Assembly (NCBI GenBank): GCA_934552855.1
Contig: CAKTEU010000013.1
Coordinates: 1 to 57,760, forward strand
DNA length: 57,760 nucleotides
Origin: an uncultured Eubacteriales bacterium
Lineage (GTDB): Bacteria; Bacillota; Clostridia; Oscillospirales; Acutalibacteraceae
Reading direction: 5' to 3'
The translations under genes and the position numbers were made by a program. Positions 46,300-55,278 of the stretch are shown here, one piece after another. The notes under the pieces are model-generated. The model had not been told where the DNA came from and made no database searches. It was given only the letters and a program-made list of their open reading frames with translations. The number at the start of each line of letters is the position of its first letter. Within the stretch, counting starts at the first letter, position 1.

Positions 46300-46814
46300 A
46301 CCTTATGAGCCATTTTTTGTATCAAGACCATTTCAACACGAATGAACTGGCTTGAACCGTCTTCTTTATAAAAGCAGTAACCGTTCACACCGCCCATGTT
46401 TTTTTGTTCTGAGCGAACATACCCTTTGTCCTTTATAACATCAGTATCAAACTTGATTTTGTGCTCAGGCCAGGGCTTTGCAAAGTCCGATTTGAAAAGG
46501 CCAGATTTCTTTGGCTTTTTCTCCTTTGCTTCTTTAGGGGCTTTTTCGGGCTTTACACGAGCAGGCTTGGACGGCTTTGGTGTTCTGGCAGTACGAGAAA
46601 CAGATTCAGTTGCATCACCAGATCTTGTTGTCGCCGGCTTTGAACGAAAGAGATTTTTCACAGATTCAGTGAATGCTTCAAAGTCAGAAAAAACGATTTT
46701 GCATTCGCCAGAATCGGTCTCAACTACTGAAGAAGGTTTATCCATCCCACACACAAAACACTTTGTCTGTGTATCTTCATTTGAATTTGAACAATTCGGG
46801 CATATCCAACTCAT
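46296..46814 (-). CDS. RanBP2-type zinc finger protein carrying the kinase-tail module
   Basis: 172 residues. Finger WICPNCSNSNEDTQTKC then FVCGMDK; a basic, Pro/Lys/Ala-rich linker; and a C-terminal module (PWPEHKIKFDTDVIKDKGYV, then GGVNGYCFYKEDGSSQFIRV) nearly the same as the last repeat of the kinase just upstream. Sharing this module ties the finger family to the TerY-P kinase, perhaps through common ligand binding or hetero-assembly. Confidence 0.85.
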   Translation of the reverse strand: MSWICPNCSNSNEDTQTKCFVCGMDKPSSVVETDSGECKIVFSDFEAFTESVKNLFRSKPATTRSGDATESVSRTARTPKPSKPARVKPEKAPKEAKEKKPKKSGLFKSDFAKPWPEHKIKFDTDVIKDKGYVRSEQKNMGGVNGYCFYKEDGSSQFIRVEMVLIQKMAHKV

Positions 46815-46833
46815 AATCGATTCTCCTGCTTAT

Positions 46834-48360
46834 TTAAAGTTTTTTCGCCATTTTCTGAATGAGGACCATTTCCACACGGATAAACTGACTTGTTCCATCG
46901 GCTTTTATGAACTTATATCCGTTTATCCCACCCATTGTCTGTTGTTCTGTTCTAACATATCTCCTTGCTCTGATTGCATCGGGAATAAATTCGATTTTGT
47001 GTTCGGGCCACGGTGAAGCAAACCCTTCTTCAGGAGTAACAACAGTAACCTTCTTTTTTGCATATTTCATAGCAACAAGCATATCAGGCTTGAAGAAGGT
47101 CGATGTGGAATCGGCTCTATAGAAATTATATCCTTTAACACCTGCCATAACCTTCTGCTCGCTAGAAACAAAGCCTCTGCTTTTGATTCTATCAAGATCA
47201 AATTCGATGTTGTGCTCACTCCATGGTGCGCAAAAATCTTTAGGTCCCAAGACTTTAGCATACTTTTTGGAAAGCATCTCATCTTTACTCAGAGTGCTTT
47301 TTTTGCCGCTGTTATTAAGGAGCTCATATTTTTGTTGTCCAGAAACAATTACTTTTTTCAGATTTATAATCCCATCGGCTTTGATTTTATCTTTGTCAAG
47401 GATGATACCATGATCCGGCCAAGGTTCTTCAATCACAGGTACGTCAGTTTCCGGTTCGCGTAGCCTTTTCAAGACTTCAGAAGCAGAAGGCCGACCATTA
47501 GGATCCAAACTAAGCATATCGCTTATCAGAGATATATATTTAGGGCTTTTTATTGCGGGGCTAAGCTGAAGCTCACAGCCACTATTAAGTGCTATCCAAC
47601 AATAAATTACCTTTCCCTTTTCCTGACGCTTACGAAGTCGCTCAGTAAGCGATACAGGAGTAGGCAGTCCACCGCTTAAATAGAAGTGAAAGATTAAGCC
47701 CAGAGAGAAAATGTCGGACTTTTCGGTCAGGTTCTTGCCCATTTCCTCTCTGTCATCTTCAGCATCAGCATAGGCGCCAAGCTCAGGCGAATAGTAATCA
47801 ATTGTTCCGACAATCTCTTCCGGCTTCTTGTCGACAAAATAGCTACTGTCAAAATCAATAAGCTTTGCTACATAGTTCCCAGTACTGTTTCTGACAAGAA
47901 GAACGTTTTTAAGCTTTAAGTCACTATGTATAATACGCTTACTGTGAACGCTGAAAAGGGCTCCTGCAGCAGTCTGCATGAGCAGCTTTTTTACATCAAC
48001 TGAAAGACTGGCTAAAACCCCCTCCAGTTCATCTTCGTCAACAACACCGTCAACAAGTTCTGCGGCTTCCATATAATGATTTTCTTCGATAAACTCGTCA
48101 CAAGGAATAACTATATTGCCGCCAGGACCTGCAATTGTTCTAATCGTTGCGTTGACTCTTTTCCTAGTATCAACGAACTCCTCAAATAACTTTTTGTTAT
48201 GGGCAAAAGTCTTAGCGTCAAGGGTGCCATTATTTAAAGGTGCAACAGGAGTCTGATATTTCTTCAGAAAATAAGCCTTCCCGCCCTTTTTTGCTCTGGC
48301 TGTTTGACCGCACTGGCTATTTTTCCATTCGCTTGTTAATTCGTAACCGTGGACTGTCAT
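46834..48360 (-). CDS. TerY-P Ser/Thr kinase with three C-terminal repeats
   Basis: 508 residues. Kinase domain (about 15-310): FLKKYQ with the ATP lysine, IIHSDLKLKNVLL as catalytic loop, LIDFDSSYF in place of DFG, and GTIDYYSPELG. Three repeats of about 60 residues follow (each starts PWPDH, PWSEH or PWPEH and ends in an LxxKxAKK-type helix); the third nearly equals the tail of the protein at 46296. The gene overlaps the PP2C gene by 4 bases. Kinase, PP2C and TerY-type vWA genes side by side form the TerY-P triad predicted as a phospho-switch in Ter systems. Confidence 0.92.
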   Translation of the reverse strand: MTVHGYELTSEWKNSQCGQTARAKKGGKAYFLKKYQTPVAPLNNGTLDAKTFAHNKKLFEEFVDTRKRVNATIRTIAGPGGNIVIPCDEFIEENHYMEAAELVDGVVDEDELEGVLASLSVDVKKLLMQTAAGALFSVHSKRIIHSDLKLKNVLLVRNSTGNYVAKLIDFDSSYFVDKKPEEIVGTIDYYSPELGAYADAEDDREEMGKNLTEKSDIFSLGLIFHFYLSGGLPTPVSLTERLRKRQEKGKVIYCWIALNSGCELQLSPAIKSPKYISLISDMLSLDPNGRPSASEVLKRLREPETDVPVIEEPWPDHGIILDKDKIKADGIINLKKVIVSGQQKYELLNNSGKKSTLSKDEMLSKKYAKVLGPKDFCAPWSEHNIEFDLDRIKSRGFVSSEQKVMAGVKGYNFYRADSTSTFFKPDMLVAMKYAKKKVTVVTPEEGFASPWPEHKIEFIPDAIRARRYVRTEQQTMGGINGYKFIKADGTSQFIRVEMVLIQKMAKKL

Positions 48361-50459
48361 TTGGCTATACCTCCCATTAACTGTCCATAAACTTCATCAT
48401 ACTTTGCAAACAACGATGACTGAAGTTCGGACTTATTCTTTATTTCATCAGTTTGAGATTTCATCTCTTCAATTATCGCCTTCGCTTCGTTACGCAAGCC
48501 ATCCGATATAGCTACACTTGAATCGTCAACAATAGCTTCAATTATTGAAACGTATTTCTCATTCCAATATAAATCGCGACACTCCTGAAAAACTTTCTTC
48601 TTTTCGTCCTTTTCAAGAGATTCTATCAACTGATCAATGTCTTTAATCTTTGCGAGTTCTTGCTTAAGTTCTTCAAAATCATCCTGAAGGATTCTTGTAT
48701 GCGCAATCTCAAGATCAATTTCCCCAGAAATTACCATGTCGCGAATCCTGTGAAGATTCTCTTCGTTTCCGGAGGCATGTTTCAAATTTTGGGCAATATA
48801 CTCAGATCTAAGCTGTGTAAGTTTGCTAATTGCTCCTTGCTTTTTCTTTTTTACAGAATAGAAAAACTCGAACAAAGAATCCATTGATTGTTCGCATTTT
48901 TCAACGACATTAATACAAATATCGTCGTAATCCGAATAATCTGTTGGCACACCGATTTCGAAGATTCGACCTATAACAAATCTTAAGCGTTCTGTCGAGT
49001 CTTCAAAATCCTTTTTATAGCTTTCCAACAGACTCACAAAGTCTTCAGATTGCTTTTTATGCCTATCATCGATAGAATTAATTTTGCTTACTGCGCGCTT
49101 TTCCCCCCAACTTTCTTTATGCTTTTGAAGCGGGAGAAATCTAAAATAATTTCTTGCAACAATATCTTCAACACATTTTGCCAGTCGAATCTTTTGTTGC
49201 TTTGCTTCAGTAATTCTGTCGTCAACTTCTTTAAGTTTTAAGGTGTATGTCGGATACTTCCCGTTTTGAATCTGCTCAACACAGAAATCTCTCACTGCGG
49301 TTTCTCCTTCAAACTTGGTCTTCAGCCCAGACAAACGAGCCGGTAGTTTGGATGCAGTTTCTTCGTATTCAGAGATATAATCACGATCCAAAAGATCTGA
49401 CATTTTCGTTAAGTATTCTGAATTCAACTCCTCAAGTCTGCGACTTGCACTATCCTGAAAAGCCTTGAACGAATCGAAGCCAAAGAACTTCATAGCTATC
49501 GTGCTACTATCATCGTGTTTCCCATAAGTGAGAAAAGTTTCTTGAATGCTTTCGCCCATTTTCTGAGTGTCCTCAGATTCTAATCCTTTTTCGAGGATCA
49601 GTTTCTCAAATGCCATTTGAGAAAGGAAATACCCGGAATCAAAGCATCCGTCGCTAGCGTTAAAAAGAATACACGGTTTTGAGAACTTGTAGTAGTTACA
49701 TCTAATTCCGAATGTAGCATCATCGTTTGCCTTAATATAGTTTGTCATTCCGCCGTCTTTTCCTTCTTCGTCTTCGATGATTTGACGAAGTCCTTCTGTC
49801 TCAGTCCAAACATAAGGTCTGGAATCACCGGCCGTCAGATACAATGTCTCGACACAATCCTCAGTTTCATAATAGATTGTTGCACAAAGAGTGCTACCAA
49901 GAAGAGCAAGTCCCGTATAGGAAGACTCGTAAATGAGGTTGGCGTTTTTCGCTATTTTCCTAATATCATCTTTAATCTTTTCAGCAAAATAATCTCCGAG
50001 TTTTTTCAAGAAAGCTTCTCTAGCTTCCTGTGACTCGCAAGAATTATAATAGTCAAAGAGTTTTTTAGGATTGAGTCTTTTTTGATCATAGATCATCTCA
50101 TGCAGCACGATAGCAGTAACAATTCGCGATGCAAAATATCCACTTTTTTTGATATTGTTGATGTTTTCGGTATAGCATTCTTTTACAGCAAAAAGTTCAA
50201 AGAAAGAATCCGTAACATACTTGACAAAACGCTCGTCAGAATAGTCCTCATAAACCCCCTTAAAAAGAGTGTCCATCAGTTTATCTTTGTCGAACATATC
50301 AGGATTTATCTGCTGATGACGGATAGCAGCAGCTCCCCCCAATCCATCAGCAACAAAGAAAATATTGTCGTCAACATATGGGCGCGCATCTTCTCCTTTG
50401 TAAACAATGGTTCCATCGGGACGCTGCTTTGATGATTGTCTATAGACTGTTAATTCCAT
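48357..50459 (-). CDS. PP2C-family protein phosphatase with long helical C-terminus
   Basis: 700 residues. PP2C core in the first 320: DDNIFFVADGLGGAAA, LYLTAGDSRPYVW, LFNASDGCFDSGYF and KHDDSSTIAMKFFG keep the metal aspartates. The remaining 380 residues are predicted coiled-coil helices, unusual for this enzyme and likely used for assembly. It would remove phosphates set by the kinase encoded next, which overlaps it by 4 bases (ATGA). Confidence 0.92.
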   Translation of the reverse strand: MELTVYRQSSKQRPDGTIVYKGEDARPYVDDNIFFVADGLGGAAAIRHQQINPDMFDKDKLMDTLFKGVYEDYSDERFVKYVTDSFFELFAVKECYTENINNIKKSGYFASRIVTAIVLHEMIYDQKRLNPKKLFDYYNSCESQEAREAFLKKLGDYFAEKIKDDIRKIAKNANLIYESSYTGLALLGSTLCATIYYETEDCVETLYLTAGDSRPYVWTETEGLRQIIEDEEGKDGGMTNYIKANDDATFGIRCNYYKFSKPCILFNASDGCFDSGYFLSQMAFEKLILEKGLESEDTQKMGESIQETFLTYGKHDDSSTIAMKFFGFDSFKAFQDSASRRLEELNSEYLTKMSDLLDRDYISEYEETASKLPARLSGLKTKFEGETAVRDFCVEQIQNGKYPTYTLKLKEVDDRITEAKQQKIRLAKCVEDIVARNYFRFLPLQKHKESWGEKRAVSKINSIDDRHKKQSEDFVSLLESYKKDFEDSTERLRFVIGRIFEIGVPTDYSDYDDICINVVEKCEQSMDSLFEFFYSVKKKKQGAISKLTQLRSEYIAQNLKHASGNEENLHRIRDMVISGEIDLEIAHTRILQDDFEELKQELAKIKDIDQLIESLEKDEKKKVFQECRDLYWNEKYVSIIEAIVDDSSVAISDGLRNEAKAIIEEMKSQTDEIKNKSELQSSLFAKYDEVYGQLMGGIAK

Positions 50460-50482
50460 AAGTACTCTCCTTTATGTTCAAA

Positions 50483-50534
50483 TAATTGTATTAAAAACGC
50501 ACACAACAACTTATGTACATTTTTAATACAATTA
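50483..50534. promoter_or_regulatory. 15-bp perfect inverted repeat upstream of the phosphatase gene
   Basis: Arms 50483-50497 and 50520-50534 (core TTGTATTAAAAA / TTTTTAATACAA) are separated by 22 bases, just before the PP2C ribosome site. TTGTATTAAA also occurs at 52762-52771 upstream of the third vWA gene. An operator for the XRE regulator or a shared promoter element are possible. Confidence 0.6.
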
Positions 50535-50541
50535 AACCGAT

Positions 50542-50581
50542 AAGACCGGAGCAGAAAATGCAATGCTTCTGCTCCGGTCTT
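50542..50581. terminator. Strong hairpin between vWA genes and phosphatase gene
   Basis: AGACCGGAGCAGA (50543-50555) pairs with 50568-50580, 15 bp in all with the flanking pairs, followed on the plus strand by TCTTGTTTTTTT. On the minus strand the downstream side is only moderately T-rich, so it may be a leaky terminator that lowers phosphatase and kinase expression relative to the vWA genes. Confidence 0.7.
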
Positions 50582-50590
50582 CTTGTTTTT

Positions 50591-51277
50591 TTAGAACGAG
50601 CCGACCATCAGATCAATTGCGGATTGAATATCAACATCGGGGAGCCCAGTTCCTGCGGGTGAAAATGCCGGCCAATATCTGTTCCACGCCTGAAGCTCTG
50701 TCCACGGTTCAGCATTGGGAACAAAAGCAACAAGACGTCCGGCGTTTGCCTGATATGTGCTGCTGAGGGTCTGATCGGTTCCTGCCCACCAAGCGCCAAG
50801 CTGTGCAATATCAGCAGGAAGACCACTGGGGTAAGACGTCGAACTTGCTCTCTCGCCAAGAGGAAGAGCCGGAGCATCAGAAAAGACAAGTACTGCATGA
50901 CGACGTTTTGAACCACCGGTCGTCCAGTCTGATTTAAGTGCCAGTGCAATTGCTTCAAGCGCGTTTTCGGGACCATCTCCTCCGCCTTTTGCTTCGATTG
51001 AATTTACGAAATTCCTGAAATCATCATTCTGATCAGGAAGCGTATAGAACTGAGATTCGACCATCGGTTCGTCGTCGCATCCGTAATCGCGGAAAACAAT
51101 TACTTTGATACGAAGCTGAGCAACGTCTTTGTCGCTCTCCTCCATAGAGTCAATAAATCTCTGGTAAAAGGATATCGCATTCCCTTTCACTTCGTCGATT
51201 ATCGGCGCCATACTGCCTGTGGCATCAATGCACATCACGATATCGACATTGTATTCGCCCATTTGATTTCCTGCCAT
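50591..51277 (-). CDS. TerY-like vWA protein 1
   Basis: 228 residues. vWA domain with a complete MIDAS start DIVMCIDATGSMAPII, then VIVFRDYGCDDEPM and GGGDGPENALEAIALAL. It is the vWA part of the TerY-P triad with the following PP2C and kinase. Its protein is identical to the next copy, although the last 110 bases of the two genes differ by many silent changes. ATG 51277 has AGGAGG upstream. Confidence 0.92.
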   Translation of the reverse strand: MAGNQMGEYNVDIVMCIDATGSMAPIIDEVKGNAISFYQRFIDSMEESDKDVAQLRIKVIVFRDYGCDDEPMVESQFYTLPDQNDDFRNFVNSIEAKGGGDGPENALEAIALALKSDWTTGGSKRRHAVLVFSDAPALPLGERASSTSYPSGLPADIAQLGAWWAGTDQTLSSTYQANAGRLVAFVPNAEPWTELQAWNRYWPAFSPAGTGLPDVDIQSAIDLMVGSF

Positions 51278-52160
51278 AATAATAAGTCCTCCTTTTTAGT
51301 TTATTTACATACTTAAAATGATCCAACCATAAGATCAATTGCGGACTGAATATCAACATCCGGCAAGCCCGTTCCTGCAGGGGAAAATGCAGGCCAATAC
51401 CGATTCCAGGCTTGCAGTTCAGTCCATGGTTCAGCATTGGGAACAAAAGCAACAAGACGTCCGGCGTTTGCCTGATATGTGCTGCTGAGGGTCTGATCGG
51501 TTCCTGCCCACCAAGCGCCAAGCTGTGCAATATCAGCAGGAAGACCACTGGGGTAAGACGTCGAACTTGCTCTCTCGCCAAGAGGAAGAGCCGGAGCATC
51601 AGAAAAGACAAGTACTGCATGACGACGTTTTGAACCACCGGTCGTCCAGTCTGATTTAAGTGCCAGTGCAATTGCTTCAAGCGCGTTTTCGGGACCATCT
51701 CCTCCGCCTTTTGCTTCGATTGAATTTACGAAATTCCTGAAATCATCATTCTGATCAGGAAGCGTATAGAACTGAGATTCGACCATCGGTTCGTCGTCGC
51801 ATCCGTAATCGCGGAAAACAATTACTTTGATACGAAGCTGAGCAACGTCTTTGTCGCTCTCCTCCATAGAGTCAATAAATCTCTGGTAAAAGGATATCGC
51901 ATTCCCTTTCACTTCGTCGATTATCGGCGCCATACTGCCTGTGGCATCAATGCACATCACGATATCGACATTGTATTCGCCCATTTGATTTCCTGCCATA
52001 ATAATAAGTCCTCCTTTTTAGTTTATTTACATACTTAAAATGATCCAACCATAAGATCAATTGCGGACTGAATATCAACATCCGGCAAGCCCGTTCCTGC
52101 AGGGGAAAATGCAGGCCAATACCGATTCCAGGCTTGCAGTTCAGTCCATGGTTCAGCATT
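50706..52160. repeat. 722-bp tandem duplication made by unequal crossover
   Basis: Positions 50706-51438 equal 51428-52160 by eye, an offset of 722. The shared 11-mer GGTTCAGCATT occurs at 50706, 51428 and 52150. The middle copy has the left context of the third gene (TCCAT) and the right context of the first (GGG), so the middle vWA gene is a hybrid of genes 1 and 3. Both the protein body and the intergenic part are identical, so the event is recent, or the copies were collapsed or repeated in assembly. Confidence 0.85.
51313..51999 (-). CDS. TerY-like vWA protein 2 (hybrid copy)
   Basis: 228 residues, identical in sequence to vWA protein 1. The 5' part and upstream 36-bp spacer are the same as gene 1; the 3' 126 bases are the same as gene 3. 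It has the same MIDAS (DATGSM) and presumably the same role. Dosage may be the only effect. Confidence 0.92.
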   Translation of the reverse strand: MAGNQMGEYNVDIVMCIDATGSMAPIIDEVKGNAISFYQRFIDSMEESDKDVAQLRIKVIVFRDYGCDDEPMVESQFYTLPDQNDDFRNFVNSIEAKGGGDGPENALEAIALALKSDWTTGGSKRRHAVLVFSDAPALPLGERASSTSYPSGLPADIAQLGAWWAGTDQTLSSTYQANAGRLVAFVPNAEPWTELQAWNRYWPAFSPAGTGLPDVDIQSAIDLMVGSF

Positions 52161-52730
52161 AGGAACAAATGCGACCAGTCTTCCTGCCTTAGGTTGATAT
52201 GTACTACCAAGACTTTGATCCGTTCCTTCCCACCACGCGCCAAGCTGTGCGATGTTTTTAGGTAAGCCAGTAGGATAATTAGGACAGTCGGATCTTTCGC
52301 CCAAAGCAAGCGCAGGGGCGTCTGAAAAGACTAAAATCGCATGACGTCTTTTTGAGCCGGAGGTTGTCCATTTTGACTTCAATGCCAAAGCTATCGCCTC
52401 AAGTGCGTTTTCGGGACCGTCACCGCCGCCACACGCTTCAATTCCCGCAACAAAACTGCGAAATGCCGCATTTTGAGCCGGAAGTGTAAAGAATTCGGAT
52501 TCCACCATAGGTTCAGAGTCACAGATATAGTCTCTAAAAACGATAACTTTGATTCTTAACTCTGCAACGTCTTTATCGTTTTCCTCCATAGAATCAATGA
52601 ATCTTTGGTAGAACGACATCGCATTTTCTTTAACTTCATTAATAATAGGAGCCATACTTCCTGTGGCATCGATACACATCACGATGTCAACGCAATATTC
52701 CCCCATTCCCTGATTTGCTACAATAGGCAT
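52035..52730 (-). CDS. TerY-like vWA protein 3
   Basis: 231 residues, an older paralog of copies 1 and 2 (VDIVMCIDATGSMAPIINEV; FRDYICDSEPM; ACGGGDGPENALEA). GAGGTG lies upstream of ATG 52730. It is the first vWA gene in reading order, preceded by a 73-bp gap with a TTGTATTAAA motif. Confidence 0.92.
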   Translation of the reverse strand: MPIVANQGMGEYCVDIVMCIDATGSMAPIINEVKENAMSFYQRFIDSMEENDKDVAELRIKVIVFRDYICDSEPMVESEFFTLPAQNAAFRSFVAGIEACGGGDGPENALEAIALALKSKWTTSGSKRRHAILVFSDAPALALGERSDCPNYPTGLPKNIAQLGAWWEGTDQSLGSTYQPKAGRLVAFVPNAEPWTELQAWNRYWPAFSPAGTGLPDVDIQSAIDLMVGSF

Positions 52731-52803
52731 CTTTTATTCACCTCGACACATAAAACAATAGTTGTATTAAATTTTCGCAAAACACTATGGAAATACAATT
52801 TAT

Positions 52804-53091
52804 TTACAAACTGGCTTCTCCTTCTTGCTTAATGAACGCATCAAGTTCATCGGTATATATTCCAAGTGCCCTTAACAATACCGCAGTCTCTTCATTTTTA
52901 TCATACAGCAAAACCAATGATAAGAATGTTGTCCAAGTCATTTTGCGCTTTTTTGTTTCGATTTCCATAACGGTAAATCTACTGCTCCCAATCAACTGCG
53001 CAAGATCTTCCTGCGATAATTTCAGTTTCTTTCTAAGCACTGGAAGGTTGTCTGCCATTTTGTCAATTAGTTGTTCTCTGTTAGTTGACAT
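52804..53091 (-). CDS. XRE-family transcription regulator
   Basis: 95 residues. Helix-turn-helix LPVLRKKLKLSQEDLAQLIG, SRFTVMEIETKKRKMTW, as in Cro/C1-type repressors. The C-terminus is helical and probably dimerises. It sits between the sigma factor group and the vWA genes and could bind the TTGTATTAAA sites (inference). Confidence 0.9.
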   Translation of the reverse strand: MSTNREQLIDKMADNLPVLRKKLKLSQEDLAQLIGSSRFTVMEIETKKRKMTWTTFLSLVLLYDKNEETAVLLRALGIYTDELDAFIKQEGEASL

Positions 53092-53150
53092 TCGACCTCA
53101 CCTTCGCTTTGTATTCTGCAAAGACAGCAGTGAAAATTTGACTGTACAGA

Positions 53151-53624
53151 TTAGCAAGAGCCAATAAAATCATTGATGCTTATCAGTCCTTTGCAAAGTG
53201 CAAAAAACTTGTCGTTATATTTATCGACAGTAAAGCTTGAACATCCGATCAGATACTCAAATAAGCCGTCGCCTATTTTGCTTTCCCTGAAAGACGCTGT
53301 CAAACGGAAATCTATGGTTCCTTTTGCGATGTCGTAATCAAAACTTCCATCCGCGAGACCGTAAGATGCTGCGCAGGTAGCAATGGCAAGTTCCATCCTC
53401 TTATCTTCTGGAACAGTGAAAGGAAGCCTGGAGAGAACTCTGAGAAGCTGACGTTCTGCATCGACGATAAGCACGAATTGCATCGGAATATCTTCGCCGG
53501 CAACGCCGCATGTAACTACAAGATCTTCATCGTGTTTTTGATAATGCCACTCTCTTTTATCGAGGGAAGCGCAGAGATCATCATATACTTTTTTTGCAAG
53601 AGCCATTTCGTTTGCTTCAGCCAT
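53151..53624 (-). CDS. YbjN-like / chaperone-fold protein
   Basis: 157 residues. The pattern LLRVLSRLPFTVPEDKRMEL, YGLADGSFDYDIAKGTIDF and ESKIGDGLFEYLIG fits the YbjN and type III chaperone-like fold, which binds partner proteins. It is a paralog of 53649-54119 (about half identical by eye). Role unknown. Confidence 0.75.
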   Translation of the reverse strand: MAEANEMALAKKVYDDLCASLDKREWHYQKHDEDLVVTCGVAGEDIPMQFVLIVDAERQLLRVLSRLPFTVPEDKRMELAIATCAASYGLADGSFDYDIAKGTIDFRLTASFRESKIGDGLFEYLIGCSSFTVDKYNDKFFALCKGLISINDFIGSC

Positions 53625-53648
53625 TTTAAAAATCCTCCCTGTTAATGA

Positions 53649-54119
53649 TTAAGTGTTGGAGATAAAGTCTTCAATGCTCATCATACCTTTGCCGAGCATC
53701 AAGAACTTGTCATTATATTCATCAATAGTATGGCAAGATACCATGAGCATATAAGTGAAAAGTTCGTTGCCGATCTCGCTCTCGATAAAACTGCTGGTCA
53801 ATCTGAAGAACATATGACCGTCAGCAATATCGTAGTCAAAACTGCCATCTACCAACTTGTTATTGACAGCGCTGACCGCAATCGCAACATCAAGCCTCTT
53901 ATCCTCTGAAATAACAAACGGAAGATGAGAAAGAAGCATAATTAACTGCCGTTCAGCATCAACTTTGATTGTGATTTCCATTGGGAGATCTTCGCCCTGT
54001 GCTCCGCAATCAATGCTGAGCTTTTCCTCATCCTTTTTGTAGTGCCACTCATGAGAGTCAAGAGTTGAACACAAAGTTCCATACACCTTTTGCGCGCGTT
54101 CCAGTTTTTCGTCAGCCAT
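53649..54119 (-). CDS. YbjN-like / chaperone-fold protein (second copy)
   Basis: 156 residues. Same blocks as the preceding protein (LIMLLSHLPFVISEDKRLDV, NKLVDGSFDYDIADGHMFF, ESEIGNELFTYMLM). The two genes are 24 bp apart and probably form a hetero- or homodimer pair. Function unknown. Confidence 0.75.
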   Translation of the reverse strand: MADEKLERAQKVYGTLCSTLDSHEWHYKKDEEKLSIDCGAQGEDLPMEITIKVDAERQLIMLLSHLPFVISEDKRLDVAIAVSAVNNKLVDGSFDYDIADGHMFFRLTSSFIESEIGNELFTYMLMVSCHTIDEYNDKFLMLGKGMMSIEDFISNT

Positions 54120-54169
54120 TTTAATATCTCCTAATTTTTATTTTCACCGCTTACGCGATAAATAGCACT

Positions 54170-54436
54170 TTACATATAATCATCAATTTGCTTTTTTACC
54201 TGATTTTTCTTTTCCTTCAAATCAGACAATTTATTATTGACAACAAATCTAAATTCTTCTTTTCTGCCCATTTTTACAAGTTTGTCATATATGATTTGAA
54301 ACGCTTCGACTTTTTTTCTACAGGTATGGCACTCAAATATATGTGCATTAACTTTGGACGCTAATGCAAGAGACTCGCTATCAAGTTTATTGAACGAGAC
54401 GAAATCAATCATCTCATCGACAGTTAGATGTTTCAT
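54170..54436 (-). CDS. Zinc-containing anti-sigma factor
   Basis: 88 residues. The N-terminal half carries VNAHIFECHTCRKKVEAF, the H-x3-C-x2-C signature of zinc anti-sigma factors. There is no membrane helix, so it is a cytosolic form that could respond to oxidation or zinc loss. Its ATG overlaps the sigma gene stop (ATGA), the usual arrangement of sigma and anti-sigma. Confidence 0.82.
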   Translation of the reverse strand: MKHLTVDEMIDFVSFNKLDSESLALASKVNAHIFECHTCRKKVEAFQIIYDKLVKMGRKEEFRFVVNNKLSDLKEKKNQVKKQIDDYM

Positions 54437-55245
54437 TTTTTCATTCGGCTCTCAATCAATCTGTTCATACGATTGACCCAATCGCTAATTGACGCCTTTC
54501 CTCCCTTTTTCATAAAGAAATCTTTGTACTTGATTTCACCTATAAGTTTATTCTTGAATTCAGCGTTAAGAGCTCGATTGATTCTTTCAATTTGTTCCGG
54601 AACAATTACAATCCAATCAATTTTATCTGCAAATCCAAGCAGAATATCTTTCATTTCAAAAAGAGTTTTCTCGCTGAATGCAGTAATGATTGCATCGTTT
54701 GATTGGATTTTGGTAACATCAAACTCTATGATGAACAAGCTTTGCGCAAACCACGTTAGGATTTTATATATTCTTGCATCAGACTCTAACACGATTTTAA
54801 AAGCTTCTGCCAGAGTCTCGTGCTGATACGATTGTTCGTCATCATCATAAGGTTCGTCGGGGATTTGTTCTTCCTCTCCATCCTCAAATCCTCTCGCCTT
54901 ATAGTCCCTGTTTCTGAGAGCATTTGCGGTATCAATCTTAATTCTTTCTGCTACCTTAAAAATCCAACTTTTGAACTCATCCGGATTCCTGTTTACTTCG
55001 CCGTTGCGATCTTTCCTAACCAAAAAATGAGTTACCGTTGTTTTAATAAGCCTGATAAAAATATCCTGCATTATATCGTCTTCCATTCCTCGACCGCGAA
55101 GAACGGAATCGGTTGAACACCAGTATCTCACCCTTGACCTGAGGGTTTTTTCTGCTATGGAGCAAAGCATATCAGAAGACGGGTGAGCGCTGTCGGTCAT
55201 TTCAGAAATCATTATTTCGAACTCTTCATCTGTAAATGGCCGCAT
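54433..55245 (-). CDS. ECF-like RNA polymerase sigma factor
   Basis: 270 residues. Region 2 is recognisable: MEDDIMQDIFIRLIK and EFKSWIFKVAERIKIDTANA; the C-terminal half is long and does not show a clear region 4, so it is a divergent member. It starts 34 bases after a consensus promoter and overlaps the anti-sigma gene. As first gene of the gene train it is the likely master regulator of the locus. Confidence 0.82.
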   Translation of the reverse strand: MRPFTDEEFEIMISEMTDSAHPSSDMLCSIAEKTLRSRVRYWCSTDSVLRGRGMEDDIMQDIFIRLIKTTVTHFLVRKDRNGEVNRNPDEFKSWIFKVAERIKIDTANALRNRDYKARGFEDGEEEQIPDEPYDDDEQSYQHETLAEAFKIVLESDARIYKILTWFAQSLFIIEFDVTKIQSNDAIITAFSEKTLFEMKDILLGFADKIDWIVIVPEQIERINRALNAEFKNKLIGEIKYKDFFMKKGGKASISDWVNRMNRLIESRMKK

Positions 55246-55278
55246 TCGCTTTCACCCGCCTTTAATTCAGTTTGATAT

